A program made the position numbers and the translations under genes. A stretch of 12,981 bases of DNA. Source: Aquiluna sp. GTDB lineage: Bacteria; Actinomycetota; Actinomycetes; Actinomycetales; Microbacteriaceae. Shown piece by piece: positions 5,476 through 12,916 of this stretch. The stretch is taken from NCBI GenBank assembly GCA_016780945.1, contig JADHKY010000020.1, forward strand, positions 1-12,981, in the 5' to 3' direction. The notes beneath the pieces are model-generated. The model made no database searches. It saw only the letters and a list, made by a program, of their open reading frames with translations, and had not been told where the DNA came from. How positions within the stretch are numbered: position 1 is the first letter of the stretch; every line of letters begins with the position of its first letter.

Positions 5476-5936
5476 GGCGGGTGCTTGGGCTGATCCTCGC
5501 TCTTCTGTTGCTGCCACTTCCGGCGAGCGCCGATGTCGAGATTGTTCCGGGGTCAGATATCAACCTGGTGGCGCGCGACGCCAACATCCCCATCACCGTC
5601 AGAAACACCACCGAGGCAGATATTGAGGTTCAGGTGGTTGGGGAAAGCACCTCATTTCGCCTTGAGATTCTCGAGTCGACCAAGGTCGTAATACCCGCAC
5701 TGAGTAGCCAAATCGCCGAGCTTCCGGTCAGGGCTATCGCCAACGGGCCCGTGGAGATCAGGGTCTGGCTGGAAGTCGCCGACAAAAAGGTCTCGGAAGA
5801 CACCCTTATTGCTGTCAACGTGAACTACGACGTCGAGTTGTTTCTCTTAGTGAGTTTCGCAGTTGCGATGTTCGCTCTGATGATTGTCGGCATTATCCGC
5901 ACCGCCCTGAGGCTCAGGAGTCGCCGCAGTGAGTGA
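5472..5936 (+). CDS. Short DUF6049-like membrane-anchored exported protein
   Basis: This 154-residue protein has a clear signal peptide (1-20, positively charged start, leucine-rich core, PASA before the predicted cut). One beta-rich domain follows (about 21-118), with IPITVRNTTEADIEV (39-53), LPVRAIANGPVEIRVWL (84-100) and IAVNVNYD (113-120). A single membrane helix (about 121-145) and a basic cytoplasmic tail, RLRSRR, complete it. The domain layout and the position between the NUDIX gene and murJ match the C-terminal end of DUF6049 proteins, which in related actinobacteria are several hundred residues long. Here the large N-terminal part is missing, although the gene is intact with a signal peptide. 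Its function is unknown; the operon suggests a cell-envelope role. The ATG overlaps the NUDIX stop by four bases and its end overlaps murJ by eight. Confidence 0.8.
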   Translation: MRRVLGLILALLLLPLPASADVEIVPGSDINLVARDANIPITVRNTTEADIEVQVVGESTSFRLEILESTKVVIPALSSQIAELPVRAIANGPVEIRVWLEVADKKVSEDTLIAVNVNYDVELFLLVSFAVAMFALMIVGIIRTALRLRSRRSE

Positions 5937-7578
5937 GCTAAACCCCTCCGTTACCCGCAGCTCGCTCATTATGGCCAGCGGCACAATCATCTCTCGCATT
6001 CTCGGGTTCGCTAGGGCTGTCTTACTTGCCGCCGCGATCGGCGTCACCACTGACGCAGCAGATGCTTTTGGGGTCGCCAATCAGCTTCCAAACAACGTCT
6101 ATGCCATCATCGTCGGCGGTGTCCTGAACGCGGTTTTGGTGCCTCAGCTCGTGAAGGCAAGGGGTGGCCTCGACGGTGGGAAGGGCTATGTAGACCGCTT
6201 TGTAACCCTTGCAATCACCGTGTTCTTCTCGGTGACGCTGCTTTTCACCATCGCGGCCCCGCTGCTCATTCGCCTCTACACAAGTGGTTGGAGCGATGAC
6301 CAGCTAGCTCTTGCTACTGCCTTTGCCTACTGGTGTCTGCCGCAGCTGTTTTTCTATGGGCTCTACTCGGTCTTTGGTGAGGTCCTAAATTCTCGCAAGG
6401 CATTTGGGCCCTTTATGTGGGCCCCGGTGTTGAACAACGTGGTCTCGCTCGCAGGTCTTGTGGCATTTATCGCGATCTTTGCCGCGGACCCAACCGGGGT
6501 CAGAAGCGTCAGCGAGTGGGGGGCGGATCGCATCGCCCTGCTCGCAGGTACCGCAACTCTCGGCGTTGCCGCTCAGGCCCTAATTCTGCTTGTTAGCTGG
6601 CGCACAATCGGCCTCAAGCTAAATCTGAACTTCCACTGGCGCGGCTTTGGCCTTGGGCCCGCTCTTCGAGCCGCCTCCTGGTCGCTGGGTATGGTGCTGG
6701 TGACCCAAATTGGAGGGTTGGTGCAGACCGCTGTGGCCTCTACTGCCGCGGCCCAGCGAGACTCTTCGCCGGCTATTGCGTCGGTCGCAGCCGCTGCGAT
6801 CGCATGGCTGATCTTTATGCTTCCGCACTCGGTTGTCACGGTCTCAATAGCAACCGCCTACTTCACCCGCATGGCAGAGCACAACCAAGCCGGTCGCGAG
6901 AAGGAGTTCAAAGTTGACCTAACCACAGGTCTCAGGGTTATTGCTTTGGTGAGCGTGATCTCGACTGCGGTGTTAATCGTGCTCAGCTACCCCGTTGCGA
7001 GGGTGTTTGTCGGTGAGTATCCCTCCACGGCCGCATTGGGCAACGTCATAGCGGCCTTCATGATTGGACTATTGCCGTTCAGCTTTGTCTACATGATGCA
7101 GCGCGCGTTCTTCGCGCTCGAGGACACCAGAACTCCTTTTATCTTCACCTCGATCCAGATTGCCATTCACATCACAGGCTCTATCACCGCAGGCTTCTTG
7201 GCACCAAAGGAGATTCTCGTGGTGACCATCGCGCTCGTAACGGCATTCTCAATCAGCGTGCAGGGAATCATTGCCTACGCAATGCTCAAAAAGCGCATCG
7301 GGACCCTCTCTGGGTTTGGGGTGAGTCGCTCGCTAGCCAAGTTCGTGCTTTCCGCGGTTCCGGCGACTGCGGCTGGCATCGGCACGCTGTGGCTGATTGG
7401 TGGAATTGGAGCCGATTCCTTTGCCGTTGACACCGTGCTAAGTGCCGTCCTCAGCTGCATTTTGGTTGCAACACCCATGGCCTTGGTCTACCTAATAACA
7501 CTTGCACTGTTGAAATCTCCCGAGCTGGGAGAAATCTTTGCGGGACTAAAGGGTAGGTTTGGTCAGGCCAAGAAGTAG
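5929..7578 (+). CDS. murJ: Lipid II flippase MurJ (MviN family)
   Basis: MurJ moves lipid-linked peptidoglycan precursor across the cytoplasmic membrane. The 549 residues are almost entirely hydrophobic and can hold about 14 membrane helices. The family signature is visible at the N-terminus: SRILGFARAVLLAAAIG (22-38, with R23 and R29) and DAFGVANQLPNNVYAIIVGG (45-64). The loop arginine found near here in proteobacterial MurJ is not present, as is usual for actinobacteria. There is no pseudokinase or extracytoplasmic C-terminal extension of the kind seen in mycobacteria. The GTG start (5929) lies inside the end of the preceding gene, an eight-base overlap, so translation is probably coupled. 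It closes the plus-strand operon. Confidence 0.94.
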   Translation: MSELNPSVTRSSLIMASGTIISRILGFARAVLLAAAIGVTTDAADAFGVANQLPNNVYAIIVGGVLNAVLVPQLVKARGGLDGGKGYVDRFVTLAITVFFSVTLLFTIAAPLLIRLYTSGWSDDQLALATAFAYWCLPQLFFYGLYSVFGEVLNSRKAFGPFMWAPVLNNVVSLAGLVAFIAIFAADPTGVRSVSEWGADRIALLAGTATLGVAAQALILLVSWRTIGLKLNLNFHWRGFGLGPALRAASWSLGMVLVTQIGGLVQTAVASTAAAQRDSSPAIASVAAAAIAWLIFMLPHSVVTVSIATAYFTRMAEHNQAGREKEFKVDLTTGLRVIALVSVISTAVLIVLSYPVARVFVGEYPSTAALGNVIAAFMIGLLPFSFVYMMQRAFFALEDTRTPFIFTSIQIAIHITGSITAGFLAPKEILVVTIALVTAFSISVQGIIAYAMLKKRIGTLSGFGVSRSLAKFVLSAVPATAAGIGTLWLIGGIGADSFAVDTVLSAVLSCILVATPMALVYLITLALLKSPELGEIFAGLKGRFGQAKK

Positions 7579-7580
7579 AC

Positions 7581-7608
7581 TTGGAATAAATAGATAGTCA
7601 TCTATGTT
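7581..7608 (+). promoter_or_regulatory. Candidate trxB promoter with overlapping inverted repeat
   Basis: In the 49-base gap before trxB, TTGGAA (7581-7586) and TATGTT (7603-7608) fit -35 and -10 elements with a 16-base spacer. They would start transcription near 7615 and leave GAGGTAATAA as the ribosome-binding leader. A perfect inverted repeat, ATAGAT (7590-7595) and ATCTAT (7600-7605), fills the spacer and overlaps the -10. It could be an operator for redox control or a coincidence of AT-rich sequence. No T-run marks it as a murJ terminator. Confidence 0.35.
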
Positions 7609-7627
7609 TGGACGCTCGAGGTAATAA

Positions 7628-8557
7628 ATGCGAGAAGTAATCATCATCGGATCTGGCCCAGCCGGCTACACAGCCGCCATCTACGCCGCCAGGGCCCAGC
7701 TCAACCCACTTCTTATTGCGAGCAGCGTCGAGCCCGGTGGTGAGCTGATGAAAACCACCGAGGTCGAAAACTACCCGGGTTTCCCAGAGGGCCTTATGGG
7801 ACCCGACCTAATGGCCAACTTCCAGGCTCAAGCCGAGCGCTTTGGCACCGAGATTCTCTTTGATGACGTGGTCGAGGTTGACCTAAAGGGCGACACCAAG
7901 GTTGTTAAAACCGGGGCCGGAGAGACATTCGAGGCCAAGTCCGTCATCATCTCAACCGGCGCCGCCTATCGCGAACTGGGGCTTCCCAAGGAGAAAGAGC
8001 TCAGTGGACACGGGGTGAGCTGGTGCGCGACGTGTGATGGCTTCTTCTTCAGGGACAAGGTAATCGCCGTGGTTGGCGGAGGTGACTCGGCCATGGAGGA
8101 GGCTAATTTCCTCACGAAGTTTGCCTCAAAGGTTTACATAATCCACAGGCGCGACAGCCTAAAGGCTTCAAAAATCATGCAGCAGCGCTCCTTCGACAAC
8201 CCAAAGATCGAATTCATCTGGAACTCAGCTGTTGCTGAGCTAAAAGGTGACGCGAAGCTAGAGGGAGTTGTGCTCGAGGACACCGAGACTGGCGAAAAAA
8301 CCGACCTCGCGCTCGAAGGATTGTTCATCGCTATTGGAAATGACCCGAGGGTTGATCTGGTTGAGAATCAGGTAGAGCTAACTCCAGATCGTTTTATCAA
8401 GGTTGATGGTCGAACCTCAAAAACCTCACTGCCAGGCGTGTTTGCCTCCGGTGATGTCATTGATCCGACCTACCGACAAGCGATTACGGCAGCTGGCTCT
8501 GGTTGTGTAGCGGCACTGGATGCCGAGCACTACCTAAGTTCCCTACAAGGAGAATAA
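7628..8557 (+). CDS. trxB: Thioredoxin reductase
   Basis: This cytoplasmic FAD enzyme passes electrons from NADPH to thioredoxin. The 309 residues are the size of the low-molecular-weight type. The FAD-binding motif IIGSGPAGYTAA lies at 6-17. The redox-active disulfide CATC lies at 133-136 within the signature WCATCDGFFF. The NADPH domain shows VVGGGDSAMEEA at 148-159 and HRRDSLKAS at 173-181, whose arginines contact the 2'-phosphate of NADPH. The second FAD motif, VFASGDV, lies at 271-277, followed by QAITAAGSGCVAA. No residue expected of the family is missing. GAGG precedes the ATG at good spacing. It abuts trxA directly (TAA then ATG), so the two form one transcript. Confidence 0.97.
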   Translation: MREVIIIGSGPAGYTAAIYAARAQLNPLLIASSVEPGGELMKTTEVENYPGFPEGLMGPDLMANFQAQAERFGTEILFDDVVEVDLKGDTKVVKTGAGETFEAKSVIISTGAAYRELGLPKEKELSGHGVSWCATCDGFFFRDKVIAVVGGGDSAMEEANFLTKFASKVYIIHRRDSLKASKIMQQRSFDNPKIEFIWNSAVAELKGDAKLEGVVLEDTETGEKTDLALEGLFIAIGNDPRVDLVENQVELTPDRFIKVDGRTSKTSLPGVFASGDVIDPTYRQAITAAGSGCVAALDAEHYLSSLQGE

Positions 8558-8878
8558 ATGCCAATCGACACAACGACACAAAAGTTCGAGGCCGATGTCC
8601 TAAAGGCTGACAAGCCGGTGGTGGTTGACTTCTGGGCGGAGTGGTGTGGCCCATGCCGCATGATTTCGCCAATCCTGGCCGAGCTTGCCGAGGAATACCG
8701 CGACAAGATCACCGTCGCAAAGGTTAACGTGGACCACGAGCCTGACCTCGCCATGCAGTTTGGCGTCACTGGGATACCTCTTTTGGGTGTCTTCCAAGGC
8801 GGCAAGATGGTGAAACAGCTGGTTGGTGCCAGGCCTAAGGCTGCGCTCGTAGAAGAGCTGGCTGAGTTCCTCAAGTAA
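8558..8878 (+). CDS. trxA: Thioredoxin
   Basis: This small disulfide reductase is reduced by the upstream TrxB and serves ribonucleotide reductase and other targets. The 106 residues form a complete thioredoxin fold, with DFWAEWCGPCRM at 24-35 (active cysteines C30 and C33) and the cis-proline at P74 in TGIPLLGVFQGG (71-82). The residue after the cis-proline is leucine where threonine is usual, and the next strand reads LLGVF rather than TLLLF, a mild departure that may shift substrate preference. The ATG follows the trxB stop with no gap and has AAGGAGAA at ideal spacing. A 60-base gap then separates it from the aminotransferase gene. Confidence 0.96.
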   Translation: MPIDTTTQKFEADVLKADKPVVVDFWAEWCGPCRMISPILAELAEEYRDKITVAKVNVDHEPDLAMQFGVTGIPLLGVFQGGKMVKQLVGARPKAALVEELAEFLK

Positions 8879-8908
8879 TTCGCCCTAGAGCGATAATGCC
8901 AATCTGGC

Positions 8909-8914
8909 TAGACT
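8909..8914 (+). promoter_or_regulatory. Candidate -10 element before the aminotransferase gene
   Basis: TAGACT at 8909-8914 would start transcription near 8921, about 18 bases before the ATG, leaving GGAG as the ribosome binding site. A second -10-like string, GATAAT, lies at 8892-8897. No clear -35 element is visible for either, which is not unusual in actinobacteria. The gene may instead be read through from trxBA, since I see no terminator after trxA. Confidence 0.25.
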
Positions 8915-8939
8915 TTGCGCTAAACCCAACGGAGCGCAA
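8915..8939 (+). repeat. Inverted repeat at the aminotransferase start codon
   Basis: TTGCGCT (8915-8921) and AGCGCAA (8933-8939) form a perfect 7-bp stem around an 11-base loop. The 3' arm takes in part of the GGAG ribosome binding site and the first base of the ATG. If transcription comes from trxBA, this hairpin could hide the start of translation. If it begins near 8921, the left arm is absent from the mRNA. Confidence 0.5.
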
Positions 8940-10198
8940 TGACTGAAACACGCCTTGGACAGGCAACGAACTTTGACTCTTGGAAGCATGCCTATGCCAA
9001 AAGAGCTGAGAACCTTGCCGTTTCTGAGGTTCGTGCGCTCTTTTCGGTAGTTTCAAGGCCTGAAGTTGTCTCACTGGCGGGCGGAATGCCGGATGTCAGC
9101 GCCATGGACAATGACGCCATCCGCTCCGCCTTTGACTCGCTTATGTCATCAAGACCCCAATACGCTCTGCAATACGGCGGCGGGCAGGGAGACCTGCGTC
9201 TCAGGGAGCAGATCTGCCAAATCATGGAGCTCGACGGAGTCCACGGCAGCGTCGAGGATGTAATGATCACGACCGGGTCCCAACACGCTCTCGAGCTAAT
9301 TTCTGACCTGTTTCTAGATCAGGGTGACGTGGTTTTGGTCGAATCCCCCAGCTATGTCGGGGCAGTTGGTATTTTCCGCCACAAAGAGGCCCACATCGAA
9401 CACGTCTTTACCGATCACGACGGCCTGAGCCCTGACGCCCTGGAAGAGGCGGTTGAACGTCTCAAGGCAGACGGCAAGAGGATCAAGCTTTTGTATGTGG
9501 TTCCGAACTTCGCGAACCCAAGTGGCGTAACGCTCTCCGAGGAGCGCAGGCAGAGGGTGCTGCAGATCTGCAGGGACCACGGAATCTTGATTGTCGAGGA
9601 CAACCCATACGGCCTTCTCTACTTCGAGGACCAGCCACCCAAGGCCCTGAGGGCGTTTGACGGAGACGGGGTTGTCTACCTTGGCAGCTTCTCCAAGATC
9701 CTCTCTCCTGGTCTCAGGGTTGGCTACGTGCTTGCACCGCCCGCAATCAGGGAAAAGCTGGTTCTTGCCAACGAATCGGCCATCTTGTCTCCCGCGACCT
9801 TTGCGCAGATGCTGGTGAGCGAGTATTTGGCAACCTGCGACTGGCAAAAACAGGTCGCTGACTATCGAAACCTCTACCGGACCAAAAGGGACGCCGCTCT
9901 CGAGGCCGTCAGGCAGTATCTTCCAAGTCTCCACACCACAGAGCCAGCCGGAGGGTTTTTCCTCTGGCTAACGCTGCCGGAGGGCCTAAACAGCAAGGAA
10001 ATGCTTCCGTTGGCTGTAACCGAGCTGGTTGCCTACACGCCAGGAACTGCCTTCTTCGGAGACGGCAGGGGCCATGAGAACATCAGGATCTGCTTCTCTC
10101 ATCCAACCGCGGAGAATGTGAAGGTGGGTATTCACAGGCTTGCCAACGTGATCGACAGGCAGATCGAGCTTCTCGAGACCTTTGGTTCCTCGAAATGA
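8939..10198 (+). CDS. PLP-dependent aminotransferase, class I/II (LysN/2-aminoadipate-like)
   Basis: A fold-type I aminotransferase of 419 residues that transfers amino groups between amino acids and 2-oxo acids. The N-terminal SLAGGMPD (45-52) and QYGGGQGDLRLRE (78-90) are typical of the KAT/LysN branch related to the catalytic half of MocR regulators. The cofactor site is complete: NPSG at 193-196, D221 in VEDNPYG (219-225), the Schiff-base lysine K253 in GSFSKILSPGLR (249-260), and the substrate-carboxylate arginine R383 in NIRICF. There is no winged-helix regulator domain. The true substrate cannot be told from the sequence; aromatic, branched-chain or 2-aminoadipate are family options. 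GGAG precedes the ATG. The stop overlaps the ddl start (ATGA), so the two are co-translated. Confidence 0.9.
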   Translation: MTETRLGQATNFDSWKHAYAKRAENLAVSEVRALFSVVSRPEVVSLAGGMPDVSAMDNDAIRSAFDSLMSSRPQYALQYGGGQGDLRLREQICQIMELDGVHGSVEDVMITTGSQHALELISDLFLDQGDVVLVESPSYVGAVGIFRHKEAHIEHVFTDHDGLSPDALEEAVERLKADGKRIKLLYVVPNFANPSGVTLSEERRQRVLQICRDHGILIVEDNPYGLLYFEDQPPKALRAFDGDGVVYLGSFSKILSPGLRVGYVLAPPAIREKLVLANESAILSPATFAQMLVSEYLATCDWQKQVADYRNLYRTKRDAALEAVRQYLPSLHTTEPAGGFFLWLTLPEGLNSKEMLPLAVTELVAYTPGTAFFGDGRGHENIRICFSHPTAENVKVGIHRLANVIDRQIELLETFGSSK

Positions 10199-11133
10199 GC
10201 CATCGGGTCCTGATCCTCGCCGGAGGCATCTCTCACGAGCGTGACATTTCCCTCAAATCGGGTCGCCGGGTCGCCGATGCGCTGACTGATGCGGGTTGTG
10301 AGGTGGAAATTCGCGAGCCAGATGGCGAACTAATCGGCCACCTGATGGCCTCTAGGCCCGATGTCGTTTGGTCCACCCTGCACGGCGCCGTTGGCGAAGA
10401 CGGTTCCATTCAGGATCTGCTGTCCCTGGCACAGATTCGCTACGTAGGGTCCCTGGCTGACGGAGCAAGGCTCGCCTGGGACAAGCCAACCGCGAAAATC
10501 ATCATGGCTCGTCATGGAGTCCAGACCCCAACCTCGATAACGCTGCCGAGCTCCTCTTTCAGGGAGCTAAACGCCGAATCAGTGCTTGCAATGGTTGCAA
10601 CCGAACTTTCCTACCCGCTAATCGTCAAGCCGGCCCAAAGCGGCTCAGCGCAGGGAGTTAACCAGGTTAACAACGCCAAGGAGTTCTCAAAGGCGATGAT
10701 CGAGGCCTTCGCCTATGGCGACGAGGTGATGGTCGAGAGGTTTGTTGAGGGAACAGAGCTTGCAATTAGCGTTATTGACCTAGGTGGCGGCCCGGTAGCA
10801 CTTCCCGCGGTTGAAATAGTGCCTGAGAGTGGCAGTTTTGGCTATAACGAGCGTTATACGCCCGGCCAGACAGACTACTTCGTGCCAGCAAGGCTTCCTG
10901 CAACCGTGCTAGAGGTCGCTGCGGAAGTAGCAATTGCTGCCCACTCTGCCCTAAGGCTTCGTCACATGAGCAGAATCGATCTGATTGTGGACGAGGAGGG
11001 TACTCCGTGGTTCCTAGAGGCGAATGTGACCCCGGGAATGACAGAGACTTCGCTTTTACCGCAGGCCGTCACAGCGTCTGGGCAAACGCTATCGGAGACC
11101 TATCTCTCCCTGGTTGAGGTTGCGCTGCGTTAG
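10195..11133 (+). CDS. ddl: D-alanine--D-alanine ligase
   Basis: Ddl joins two D-alanines with ATP to make the end of the peptidoglycan stem peptide. The 312 residues form an ATP-grasp enzyme. The N-terminal signature AGGISHERDISLKSG (9-23) contains E15. HGAVGEDGSIQDLL lies at 63-76 and the ATP-binding KPAQSGSAQGV at 145-155. The omega-loop segment FGYNERY ends at Y221, and the metal-binding RIDLIVDEEGTPWFLEANV (260-278) is followed by TPGMT. Tyr at 221, the position that is Phe in D-Ala-D-lactate ligases, predicts dipeptide rather than depsipeptide formation; this rests on my own alignment from memory. The ATG overlaps the aminotransferase stop by four bases, and its stop overlaps the convergent parB stop. 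Confidence 0.95.
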   Translation: MSHRVLILAGGISHERDISLKSGRRVADALTDAGCEVEIREPDGELIGHLMASRPDVVWSTLHGAVGEDGSIQDLLSLAQIRYVGSLADGARLAWDKPTAKIIMARHGVQTPTSITLPSSSFRELNAESVLAMVATELSYPLIVKPAQSGSAQGVNQVNNAKEFSKAMIEAFAYGDEVMVERFVEGTELAISVIDLGGGPVALPAVEIVPESGSFGYNERYTPGQTDYFVPARLPATVLEVAAEVAIAAHSALRLRHMSRIDLIVDEEGTPWFLEANVTPGMTETSLLPQAVTASGQTLSETYLSLVEVALR

Positions 11134-12035
11134 TGGCGCTTGATCTCGTCGATAATCCGCCTGAGATCCGCAACCGAGCCAAAGTCGATGTGGATTTGAC
11201 CCTTTTTGCGACTCAGGTTGATCTTTACGCCAGTGTTTAGGTAGTCAGCTAACTCATCAGCTAGCTCGGAAAGCATGTCCGTGCGCCCACCGGGGACAAT
11301 AACTGGTCGCTTTGGCTTTACCTTCACCCCAGAAACGATTTCTTCCAGACTGCGGACCGAAAGCCCCTCGCGCACAACCCGGTTTGCTAGCTCGCTCATG
11401 ATCTCATCACTTGGAGCTCCAAGTAGGGCTCTTGCGTGTCCAGCGGTTAGCACTCCTGATGCCACCCTGCTCTGCACATCCATCGGGAGCCTGAGAAGGC
11501 GGAGGGTGTTTGTAATCTGCGGCCTCGAACGACCAAGTTTGTCTGCCAGCTGCTCCTGCGTAGTGCCGAAGTCCTCGAGCAGCTGCTTATAGGCGCTTGC
11601 CTCTTCCAGAGGGTTTAGGTTCGCCCTGTGCAGGTTTTCGAGCAAGGCGTCCCGAAGCATGTTTTCATCGGCGGTCTCGCGGATGACGGCCGGAATTGCC
11701 TCCAGTCCCGCCTCCTTGGAGGCCCTGAGACGCCGCTCACCCATGATTAGCTCAAAGTCTGAGCCCTTGGGCCTAACAACGATCGGCTGCAGCACTCCAA
11801 ACTCGCGAACTGAGTGGACCAGCTCTGCAAAGGCCTCTGGCTCAAAGTTTGCCCTTGGCTGCTGTGGGTTCGGGGTGATTCGATTTGGGTCAAGGTAGGC
11901 AAGCTTGGCTCCGGGGACCGCTGTCAGGCCCTCGTTTTCAGAGCTAAAGAAGACGTCTACCGCTTCGCGTTCACCCGAGGGGATGAGTGAGCCTATGCCT
12001 CGTCCTAGGCCGCTGCGTCGTTTTTCCTCTGCCAT
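11130..12035 (-). CDS. parB: Chromosome-partitioning protein ParB
   Basis: ParB binds parS, slides along DNA as a CTP-gated clamp and works with ParA and condensin to segregate origins. The 301 residues show all expected parts. The basic N-terminal ParA-stimulating peptide lies near KRRSGLGRGIGSLIP (5-19). The CTP-binding domain holds NPQQPR (56-61) and the GERRLR motif (99-104). ENLHRANLNPLEEA lies at 133-146. The parS-reading helix-turn-helix falls at about 158-184, with TQEQLADKLGRSRPQITN, and a C-terminal dimerisation domain covers about 252-301. The ATG overlaps the parA stop by one base (TAATG). Its end overlaps the ddl stop convergently (shared bases 11130-11133), with no terminator between them. 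Confidence 0.97.
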   Translation of the reverse strand: MAEEKRRSGLGRGIGSLIPSGEREAVDVFFSSENEGLTAVPGAKLAYLDPNRITPNPQQPRANFEPEAFAELVHSVREFGVLQPIVVRPKGSDFELIMGERRLRASKEAGLEAIPAVIRETADENMLRDALLENLHRANLNPLEEASAYKQLLEDFGTTQEQLADKLGRSRPQITNTLRLLRLPMDVQSRVASGVLTAGHARALLGAPSDEIMSELANRVVREGLSVRSLEEIVSGVKVKPKRPVIVPGGRTDMLSELADELADYLNTGVKINLSRKKGQIHIDFGSVADLRRIIDEIKRH

Positions 12036-12916
12036 TAGTGGGCTCCTTGTTGTGCCAGTTCGATCGCGGCCTCCTGGTAGGCAAGAGAGCCGGAATTCTT
12101 TGGGTCGTAGCTGATTGCCGTTTGGCCGAAGCTCGGAGCCTCTGAAAGCCTCACAGAGCGTGGAATGACGGTGCTCAAGGTTTGGCTGGGGAAATACTTC
12201 CTAACCTCTGCAGAGACATCGGCACTGAGATTGGTGCGGTTATCAAACATCGTCAGCAGGATGCTGCTGACAACAAGGGTTGGGTTTAGCGCCCGTTTGA
12301 TGCGCTCAATGTTTGAAACCAATTGGGTTACCCCTTCGAGGGCGTAGTACTCGCACTGAATTGGCACCAAAACCTCCGTTGCGGCCGTAAGTGCGTTCAC
12401 CGTCAACAGCCCAAGGCTTGGTGGGGAGTCAATGAAGACGTAGTCGAGTCTTGTGCTTCTAGTGGCTGCGTAATCCCGCAGCGCATTAGCCAGAATCCGC
12501 TCCCGGCCCTCTCTGGCGACAAGGTCAATTTCTGCTCCAGCGAGGTCGATTGTTGCCGGAAGGCAAACAAGGTTTTGGTGCTCTGTGCTTGGTTTGACGG
12601 CCTCTAGCATCGTGGCCTCGCCCATCATGACCTCGTAGCTACTGAGAACTCCGCTGTGATGCTCTACTCCAAGGGCGGTAGAGGCATTTCCCTGAGGATC
12701 TAGGTCAATTACCAACACCTGCATGCCTTTGCGGGCCAGTGAGGCAGCCAGGTTCACGGCCGTAGTGGTCTTCCCAACACCACCCTTTTGGTTTGAAATG
12801 GTGATAACCCTGGTTTGCGCGGGTGGCTCAAGCTCAATCTGTGCCACTCGCTTTGCGCGCTCCAGGTTTTGGGTCATCTCCCGGAGGATGGGGGTGTTCT
12901 GATGATCAGTCAGCAC
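12035..12916 (-). CDS. parA: Chromosome-partitioning ATPase ParA
   Basis: ParA is the Walker-type ATPase that moves ParB-parS complexes after origin duplication. The deviant Walker A motif ISNQKGGVGKTTTAVNLA begins near residue 40. The A' segment VLVIDLDPQGNAS and the Walker B segment VFIDSPPSLGLL follow. Near the end, VIPRSVRLSEAPSFG and YDPKNSGSLAYQ are typical of chromosomal ParA/Soj. An N-terminal tail of about 35 residues before the ATPase fold is common in actinobacteria. I choose the GTG at 12916 (293 residues) because GGAGGAA lies six bases upstream. The frame can also open at a GTG at 12937, but that codon is inside parS and lacks a ribosome binding site. Confidence 0.95.
   Translation of the reverse strand: MLTDHQNTPILREMTQNLERAKRVAQIELEPPAQTRVITISNQKGGVGKTTTAVNLAASLARKGMQVLVIDLDPQGNASTALGVEHHSGVLSSYEVMMGEATMLEAVKPSTEHQNLVCLPATIDLAGAEIDLVAREGRERILANALRDYAATRSTRLDYVFIDSPPSLGLLTVNALTAATEVLVPIQCEYYALEGVTQLVSNIERIKRALNPTLVVSSILLTMFDNRTNLSADVSAEVRKYFPSQTLSTVIPRSVRLSEAPSFGQTAISYDPKNSGSLAYQEAAIELAQQGAH

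Noticed and set aside
5113..5517. Minus-strand open frames across the NUDIX and DUF6049-like genes
   Set aside because: The NUDIX box and signal peptide on the plus strand account for the sequence. The opposite frames lack motifs and ribosome binding sites.
9314..9934. A 206-codon open frame on the minus strand inside the aminotransferase gene
   Set aside because: The plus-strand frame has full family motifs across this stretch. The antisense frame shows no recognisable domain and is a by-product of GC-rich codon use.
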